From Cloeon dipterum (taxonomy: Eukaryota; Arthropoda; Insecta; Ephemeroptera; Baetidae), in the NCBI RefSeq assembly GCF_949628265.1, contig NC_088787.1:3090501-3154500 (forward strand): 64,000 nucleotides of DNA, given 5' to 3'. A model generated the notes under the pieces. The model saw only the letters and a program-made list of their open reading frames with translations, was not told where the DNA came from and did no database searches. The translations under genes were made by a program, and so were the position numbers. Positions 56,618 through 64,000 of the stretch are shown piece after piece. How positions within the stretch are numbered: position 1 is the first letter of the stretch; the number at the start of each line of letters is the position of its first letter.

Positions 56618-57391
56618 TTTTAATCATAAACCTATCGCCAAATTAATTGATTTTCTTCTGTTGCAAATATTTTAAGCAAGAAAATCTGTAAAACCTTACC
56701 TGGAATATTTCCAGTCTTCAGCGCAGCTAACAGAGACAGCTGTTTCTTTGAAAACACCTTAAATTTCTGAGCGCCACCTGCAGGTTGCCAAAGGAAGCAC
56801 GAGACTATAAGTGGGATTTTTCAAACTCAATTCAAGTATCAGCCGTTATATTTTGTAGCGCCGGCTTTCTAAGTTACGTATTTCGAAATATTTATTGTGA
56901 TTTTAAAGTGGAAATAAAAATTATTTTTAATTTCATACTGTCAGTAATACAATTATCAGTCTCGTAACGTTAAAAAAGCCATCTTTTTACCTTGCTTGAA
57001 ATACAAATCGAACGGAGTTAAAAAATGAAAATTAGGAAATCTTGCGGAGTGTTTATTTTATCGCATATAATCTGGCTGGTAATTATAAAAGACAAGAACT
57101 TTGTAGCAAGTGATGCAAAGCTGTGTTCTATAATATCTTACTTTTAACAAATTCCTAAAAAAATCTTAAATTCGTTAGCATTTTTGGTATATCTCGCAGT
57201 TGTGAGCATAAAATGCATGGCATCTGTCAACACACAAATAAATAAATGTTTTCACCCCAGCACAATTCAAGCTACCTGAATTCTTAAGAAGCAATGTCAA
57301 AAATTTTCCCGAATTCTTCTAATTTCCAGCAACAACGACTTCACTGACCCTTAAGCTTGAGCGTCACTGCTCGGAGGATTCTCGCTCGGAA
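56618..57391. other. LRR gene to ZnF3 intergenic region
   Basis: Divergent spacer between the LRR gene and ZnF3. It does not match the yellow/ZnF intergenic block, and no TATA comparable to ZnF1/2 is seen before 57392. Short AT-rich frames have no recognisable features. Confidence 0.5.
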
Positions 57392-59296
57392 ATGTCGTTC
57401 GTGAAGCCACTCTGCGTTTTGTGCGAGCGTCCGACGGCGGACGGCGCGGTCCAAGCTGTCCAATTAGACAATGAGAAGCTGCAGACTTGGTTCTTGAACG
57501 TCTGCGGCTACGAATTTGCCGAGGAAATCGATGAATCGGACTTGATTTGCAATTTCTGCATCTGGCACGCAGAGTGAGCAGCAGCGGGATTATTTTTTTC
57601 GTTTTGTGTAACGAATTTTTTTTAATTTAAGGTTTTTGGCCAAACATGATTACGAACTCGAAGATTTGGCTTGGTGGCCGCAAGATCCGGTCTATTGTGA
57701 CGACGTAGCTGAGGAGCTGAGGAGGAAATATTTAGGTACATGATATGGGCTTGCAAATTTTATCGTAGAACTGTTATGGAGGGAACTATATACTAAAAAT
57801 CACGCAAGAAAAGGGAATAAAGGAAATGATTCGAACGAACGTAATTACGGATTAGGTAATATCAGAATTTTAAATATTTAAAATTGCTACAAATTATCAA
57901 GTCCAGTTACAAATTAAGATGCGCATTTTAAGCCTTGTACATATACAAATTTATTAATTGATTTGCAAGTGCGTGTGTGTTCTTAGATGCGTTTAATTAT
58001 TTTGATATAATTAAATTATTCACTTTTACCATAACTTGGTCTGCATTAATTGTTACAGAAGGAAAAGCAGAGCAGTGCTGGGTGCAGCTGGAGAAAATCG
58101 AGCTGCCGAAAACCGAGACGGAAGAAAATGCGGAGCACGAGGCAATGTCTGATGGTCAAAAGAGCGGGAAGAAATGTTTCTATTGTGGACAAGCTGTCGC
58201 ATACATTAGAAATCACGTGAGAAAAATGCACGGGAATGCAATCAGGTGTGACTATCATAATTGTGTCACATATTTCAACACTGTCGAGGAAAAGGAGAGC
58301 CACGCCGAGGAAGTGCATGAAAAGTGCACAGTAAAGAAAATGATCAAGTGCAGTTTTTGCGAGAAACAGTTTCGGAGGTCTGATGACCTCAGAAAGCATA
58401 TTCGACGTGTTCATTCAGAATTTCTGGTTCGATGCGCTTATTACGGATGCCTTTCATACTTCAAAACTGATTTCGAAATGAAGATTCACTTCGATTCAGC
58501 TCACAAGAAAGAAGACGAGGGAAAAGTCTTTAAGTGTCAGTATTGCGAGTATAAATCCTCAAGGAATGACAGTTTGAAGACTCATATTTCTCATGCTCAT
58601 TTACCCAAGATGGTCAAGTGTGACAAATGTGGCAAAATGTTTGCCTCGAAGCAACTTCTTGCTCAGCACTTTAATAAGAAACATTTGTTTCGGATGTGCA
58701 AAATTTGCAATTCAAATGTTCTAAATTACAGGAATCATTTGAAAAGAGCCTTCTGCAAGCGCTGCAAAAACGAATTCGAGTGCACAGGTTTGTACCAATC
58801 TCACTTGAAAACATGCAAACAAACTCTTTTTAATTGTCAAAAATGCCCAAAGACTTTTCAGTTTCATTCTTACCTGAAATATCACGTGAAAATGAAACAC
58901 GGAAACAATTCATGGCGTGGTTTGCAGCACAAAAATCTTGGATTCAAGTGCGAGCCGTGCAAATGGTACTACAAAAGTGCAAAATACTTGAAGAAACATT
59001 TGAATCGCATTCACAAGAGACCGAATTTGAAACAATGCGCGCACTGTACGAAAAGCTTCACTTATTTTCCAAATTTGAAAAACCACTTGGCTGCGCAACA
59101 CAATTTGATTGAATGCAAATACGACTGCGGTGAGTGCCAGAAGAAGTTTGTTTCTTCATGTTTTCTGGCTGTACACAAAAGAAATGCACATTTTCTGAAC
59201 AAAAAACTGAAATCTTGTAAGGTGTGTGGAAAATCAATGCTGGAAAGATGTTTGAAAACCCATTTATTAGTGATTCATGGAATTAGCAGTCCGTAA
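57392..59296 (+). CDS. C2H2 zinc-finger protein with N-terminal ZAD-like domain (ZnF3)
   Basis: 507 residues from exons 57392-57573, 57632-57735 and 58059-59296, the same intron plan as ZnF1/2. The N-terminal domain reads CVLCERPTADGAVQAVQLDN and LICNFCIWHAEF. About thirteen fingers follow (CFYCGQAVAYIRNHVRKMH, CSFCEKQFRRSDDLRKHIRR, CQKCPKTFQFHSYLKYHVKM, CAHCTKSFTYFPNLKNHLAA, CGECQKKFVSSCFLAVHKRN). The promoter differs from the other two and no yellow gene adjoins it, so it was probably separated from, or predates, the yellow pairing. AATAAA is at 59564. Confidence 0.9.
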
Positions 59297-59795
59297 TAAC
59301 TGTCCGCTCATTTTCGAGAGTAAAAATCAGCTGTTAAAATATGTTTAGATAATTTTTTGGGAGGACTGCTGTTATTTGATTGTGTGTAATTAGATTGACT
59401 TATGCTTCTATAATTTTTTGTATTTCCATCCCATAAATCATACAGGTGATGACTTTCGATGTAGAAACCGATTTTACTGCGCTATAGAACTATCCTTTCC
59501 TCAATTTTTGTATACTTAACTTGTAATAATAAGCGTTTAATCCAACCAATCTTTGTGAATATAAATAAATCGTGGTGAAGGTACAACAAGAATTTTTAAT
59601 TTTTATTCCATCAAAACATTCAAAACCCCTCTAAATATTTGGAGAAATCCGTGTTTAACTTAAGAAAAAACTTGGAAACACTGCAAGTCATCAAATAGTA
59701 AGAAAGCAAAGTGCGTGCACTTTAACATAGTCAAAATTTGAAAAATTTATAATTAAATGTTGAAAATCAAATTGCCGATTCGAATTTAAAAGGAT
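59297..59795. terminator. ZnF3 3' UTR and polyadenylation signal
   Basis: AATAAA at 59564-59569 followed by CGTGGTGAAGGTACAAC is conserved with 41315 (ZnF1) and 47606 (ZnF2), each about 270-290 bases after the stop. 59600-59795 is spacer to the convergent lectin gene. Confidence 0.55.
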
Positions 59796-62700
59796 TTAGT
59801 ACTCCCACGTCTGTGCTCGCTCGTTGGTCAAGCACTTGCTCACGACGTAGTCTGGGAAGCGGCAGAAGACGTCGGTTTGGTACTTGAGCTGCTCGGTGGC
59901 GGCGACGGCGTGCAGATTTGGCTTGGCACCCGGCAGGGAGACGAGCATCACGAAGTCCTGTTTCGTCGTCACGTTCACGGCGACAGGGATCGGAATATTT
60001 GCCCCTGGTCTGGAGGGACCGAATTCGCTGCGGCACCATATGAATTCATCGTACAGCGTGTCAAAAAATCCTTGGTCCCAGATTATCGTCAGATTCGGAG
60101 CCACGCCTTTGATTTAATTTAGCTTTTGGATTTATTTGTTGAGGAAATTCTCACTTCTGATATATTTGTAGATCATTTCAAACTCCTGCTTGGTTTTCGC
60201 GTAAGGCAGCGAGCCCCTCCTCTCCAAACACGCGGTGAAAGATGACGTGTTGAACTGCAGAAATTCATAAGAAAGATTTAAATGCTTAATTTGGGCAATA
60301 AACCCTTTTTATGTTAATTGGTCCCAGGGTGAGAAAAGGCCCAGATTCGGTCAGTGGAAGCAAGTAATCCGCTTTAGAATAAATTAAAATTGATTAATAA
60401 AATTTAAGATGAAATCGTACGTGGAATGCATAAAGAAGTATTTTTTAAAAAATCGTCAAACGTCATGCACGGAGTGTTTAGATCGTGGTCCGCGGGAATC
60501 ACACTGGCTTGCTAATACAATGGCAAAAAATTAATTAACAGGTTTCATTTACACAAAATGTTTGGTGAAATACCTCAAACTTGAAATCATAAACTTTCCA
60601 GAAGCGGTCCATTTCTTTGGACTGAAGGAGACACGCCAGGAAGTCAAACGCGAACGTTTCCTCATTCGTTTCTTTAAAGTTAATGTTTTATTTTTCGTAA
60701 ATAGTCAGCAGTAGACATCATATTTCTGACTATAATTGTTCTGATTTTGCTTCAGTTTACATAATAGTATAAAAGAAAGATTTATTGAATTTTCCGCAGA
60801 TTTGCTACTCATTTTTCCCCGCATTGACTTTAGCAACTCTATATACTTTTGATTCCTCTGCATTCGTAGAGTTTGATGATCATTTCGGCGGCACGATCAA
60901 AGTGGGCCGAGTAATAGTCATCCGTCACGTCATTCGACATGTCAACCTCGAAATTCATGACCTTCTTCCAGCCGTAAATGGCTTCGAACGACGAGAGCCA
61001 CGCCTTTTGGTCCTCAATCGATTTGTTCATTGAATCAACGTCACTTTCGAAAAGACGTTGGATTTCTGATTTAAAAGCTTGATTTTTACTTACAGGGGAT
61101 GAAACATCCTGGACATCATTTTCAGGTAAACACGCTCATTGATTTTGGTCGAGTTGTACACCTGGGATTAATTGTTTAAAGTATTAATTTCTCTCAATAA
61201 CTTTTACCAGTCCTATATGCTCTGCTAGGCATTGTATCATTTTCTGGGAAACAGTATTAACAATAATGTATCGAATTTATAATTAATTTTAATTTCACTT
61301 TGGTTGCGTAACTGGTTCGGCTCAAATCACCAGTGTTCCAGATTTTCTCGGCATCGCCTTTATTAATTCATAAAGAATTGGAGCAAAAAATAAAATAAAG
61401 AATTACTTTCTTTAGCTCTGAAATTTCTCCTGCAAGCGTAATAATGCATCGCTGATTTGAAACTGACTCCCATGGGCGCCTTTTTGCAAAAGAAAATTAA
61501 ATTATAATCTCTTTAACTTACGCAATAAACCTCGCAAATGATCTGTTTCTTTTTTGAGCAGTCTGCCAGCGCCAGACTAGGCCCAACTGGATCCCCAAAA
61601 TCGATGTAGACGCACGAGTTGTTCGCAGATCTCGGATCATGGCCCTTTTTCCACGTCAGGTCATTTTTCAGGTAGTCGTTCAGGTAGCCAGTGCACCAAC
61701 GCACTTGTCCGCGGCAAGACTCAATATCCCGCCCTGCCGTCCAGGCCTCTGTCCAAAAAGGCAGATAGTCTGCCATATTCGTGTACCAGTTGTCTGATTA
61801 ACTAGTTAAATTTCTGAAAAGAACTTTTATAAAAGCTTAACTGTACGGGTTGCCTAAGCAGTATTGCTTGGCTGGATTGTGGACTGAAAGGAGGTCCATT
61901 CCAAGGGAGCAGCACCGCTTGTAAGCCTCGTCCCAAGTGCCCTGATGTATGAGTTAATAAATTGGTTGGTTCTAATTGTGAATTCGTTACATATTCATCT
62001 TGTAGTTCCAGGATGCTGTTGTCGCAACATGAATGCCAATTGCCGAAACGCCAGGGTGCTTTTAATTTAATTTAAATTTTCGTTCGACAAATTTAATTCC
62101 TGACGCACCTAGCAAGACTCGGAGGGGTTGCTTGAGGGACAATTCATCCTGCAGACAATTCTCGGTAATTTTTTCTCCAATTATTTCACAATTTTACTTC
62201 CATAACACAATCTGGAAGCCCTGTGCACTCTGGCAGATCGCAGTTGCTTCCGTCATCCTTATACCAGATAAATTTTAAATTAAATAATAATTTTTATATT
62301 TTTGTAACCCTGATTTCGAAGGTCTGCTCCGTTCCTTGGCAGCCCAACAGCAGTTTGGAGGCGCAGACGGTGGTTTTCACTGCCAGACTCGTGCCCATCA
62401 TTTCCTTGGTCTTCGGGTCTCGGATCGAAACGGCCACGCAAGAGCCTCCTTTTCGGATTCCACAGACGTCAATGAAGAGCGATTGCGATGAGTTGTGGAG
62501 GCAGTTTTCAAAGTGAAGCGGACATCCCGCTCGAGTCATTGCCGACCAGTAAACCACACCTTGCATCGCTGATAAAAAAGCGTTTTTACATAATGCTGAA
62601 GCTCGAATTATAGGTTTAGAAGCCAAGTCACAAAGTCAACGTGCCGAAAATCGGTGGAAACGTAAAACTTTGGCGGTATTTAGGGTTTGGACCAATCTAA

Positions 62701-64000
62701 AAGCGTTTCAAGAACACCGACGACTAATCAGAGAAGGAACAAGCGTTTCTCTGATTGGCTCACAGCATCAGCCAGCAGTAGTTGCAAGCATGCCACTGTG
62801 GCGCTGCTGTATCGATCTAGCTTCTCTGATTGGTCGTGCTATGGCATTTTTATGGCGCTATAGTTTCGATTTTTGGCACGTGTCATATCCTGCTGAATAA
62901 CCAAATTTGATCTTCTGGAATTAATCGATTGGCATTGTCAACAATAAAATTCTACAGCTATACACCATAGTATTATAACATAAGATTTTTAAAGTTTTAC
63001 GGGAATTCGGTCTGTCGAAATGGACCATAAGCCTGTCAGTCAGGGCTAAAGGTTTGAGGCCCAGACTGCAGCATGTCATCCAGTTTTCCTTCCAGTTCAC
63101 CTTCGAGATGATGTTTTTAATTTGTCTGAGAAATCTCTATAAAAAATACCAATTTCTCTCCAAGGAAATAAAAGAAACCAAAATTCGTTCGCTCCCAAGT
63201 GCCACGGATCTCATGTTCTGCTTTAAAAATTAGAGATGTTTCTACGGAAAATTCAGAAGGAACCTTTTCTGAGGTACGTTTTCCCGCCAATTACTTCAAA
63301 TAACGACTCCTGCCAAATTTCATTGTTTCCTTTTAATCACACAAATCTCAATAATTTCCCTTTCTTACATTTTTTCGGCATTCATTCTCTGACGGACATT
63401 TCGGCCTCGAGCACGCTGACTAAAAACAAGTAAGATTTTAATATGATTTATTAAACAGGCTCCGATTTAAATTACCTCGCACAAAAATAGAGCTTTAAAG
63501 GAGCAATCCATTGGTGCGAGTTGCTTGGTCGACCTTCTGTAGATCATGCAGTACGGCCGAGTAAGTTGGCCCAAATTCAACGAGTAGTTTAGCTGAGTTT
63601 CCACATTGTTCGAACACCAGGTGACACTGGAGCACGAATTCGTGGCTTTGTTCAGCGGATCGCTTTTCGAACACGGCACCGCACTCGTCCACAAAAACTC
63701 CATGTCCGCTTCTGAAGCAATGATTTATTATACTATTAATGTATTGGATACTATCGGCGTGTGAAATAATTACAATTTTTTTTCTTTACAACAGATTTAT
63801 ACAATTAATCGTGTTTTTGGACCTGTATCATTGATGTGGATGGTGTCGTATTCGAGTGACTGGTTGCCAAAATACGAATCGTTGATTTCGTCGGGAGTGT
63901 CGAGCGCCAGCAGCTGCAGTTTCCGGTACAGACACCCCTCCACTGCTCTTTCGTACTCAACCTATATGATGGGAAAATATCGAGTTAAATCTAAGTTTCA
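59796..64000 (-). CDS. C-type-lectin-like multidomain protein, 5' end outside window
   Basis: The stop is at 59796. Many short exons on the minus strand include 63961-63823, 63711-63476, about 63418-63380, about 63260-63200, about 63119-63005, about 62573-62310, about 61940-61850, about 61790-61525, about 61480-61410, about 61165-61100, about 61030-60840 and 60106-59796. CTLD-like pieces are ERAVEGCLYRKLQLLALDTP with STKQLAPMDCSFKALFLCE; NWKENWMTCCSLGLKPLAL; TWDEAYKRCCSLGMDLLSVH with SLALADCSKKKQIICE; and a last one with YDEFIWCRSEFGP and YQTDVFCRFP. Linkers are Cys-rich (CSRPKCPSENECRKN, RMNCPSSNPSESC). Between CTLDs are helical stretches (KMIQCLAEHIGLVYNSTKIN, FDFLACLLQSKEMDRFWKVY) that recall odorant-binding proteins. 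The protein is probably secreted and carbohydrate- or ligand-binding. Exon joins are partly uncertain, and more than one gene is possible. Confidence 0.6.
62640..63000. other. CCAAT-rich stretch inside the lectin gene
   Basis: CTCTGATTGGCTCACAGC (about 62748) and CTCTGATTGGTCGTGC (about 62823), plus GGACCAATC (62692), give clustered CCAAT words, ending in GGCACGTGTCATATCC near 62875. A similar combination is at 6367-6450. It could be an internal promoter for a shorter transcript or a small dispersed repeat. Confidence 0.35.

Noticed and set aside
1-64000. Viral, retroviral or Polinton-type elements, tRNA, rRNA and CRISPR
   Set aside because: No polymerase, integrase, capsid or envelope motifs, no LTR pairs, no cloverleaf and no regularly spaced repeats were recognised on reading both strands.

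Overview
The window is animal, almost certainly insect, nuclear DNA. Genes have many short introns with GT..AG borders, intergenic DNA is AT-rich, and there are four yellow/MRJP-family genes, a family found mainly in arthropods. There are also zinc-finger genes with an N-terminal Cys-rich domain, RCC1-BTB genes and a C-type-lectin multidomain gene. I cannot fix the order of insect from sequence alone; a mayfly-like compact genome is only a guess. I recognise no viral element, rRNA, tRNA or CRISPR.

Layout. 1-1640 is a repeat block built of palindromic 8-mers (TGACGTCA, TGATATCA). 1.7-5.6 kb holds a duplicated intergenic block and a shortened, RCC1-only paralogue on the minus strand (gene A). 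6.6-8.7 kb is a BTB-BACK gene (minus). 8.8-13.7 kb is bounded by CACGTG-rich blocks with a 23-bp inverted match and holds a poorly resolved multi-exon transcript with a duplicated exon and several foldback elements. 14.3-28.3 kb is a tandem array of three intact RCC1-BTB genes (B, C, D; 11 exons each, all splice phases consistent). Their intergenic spacers are co-duplicated, rich in GATAAG words and carry relics of a further first exon. One spacer has received a 1.87-kb GC-rich insertion with a 5-bp target duplication. A fifth, diverged RCC1-BTB gene (E) lies on the minus strand at 30.7-33.0 kb.

33.2-35.0 kb is an ankyrin-repeat gene with an uninterrupted coding region, whose upstream region resembles a yellow promoter. 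35.7-59.3 kb interleaves four yellow genes (all minus) with three C2H2 zinc-finger genes (all plus). Yellow1/ZnF1 and yellow2/ZnF2 are head-to-head pairs with similar shared intergenic DNA, so the pair was duplicated as a unit. All four yellow genes encode or retain a C-terminal membrane anchor, which is unusual for a normally secreted family; yellow4 has a displaced splice donor. A leucine-rich-repeat gene (54.5-56.6 kb, minus) separates the cluster from ZnF3. The right end (59.8-64 kb, minus) is the 3' part of a gene with several C-type-lectin-like segments and possible odorant-binding-like helical segments, running off the window.

The main theme is recent local duplication: RCC1-BTB units of about 4.8-4.9 kb and yellow/zinc-finger units of about 6.3 kb, with promoters, spacers and relics copied along with the genes. 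Functions are inferred from family features; nothing here proves expression.
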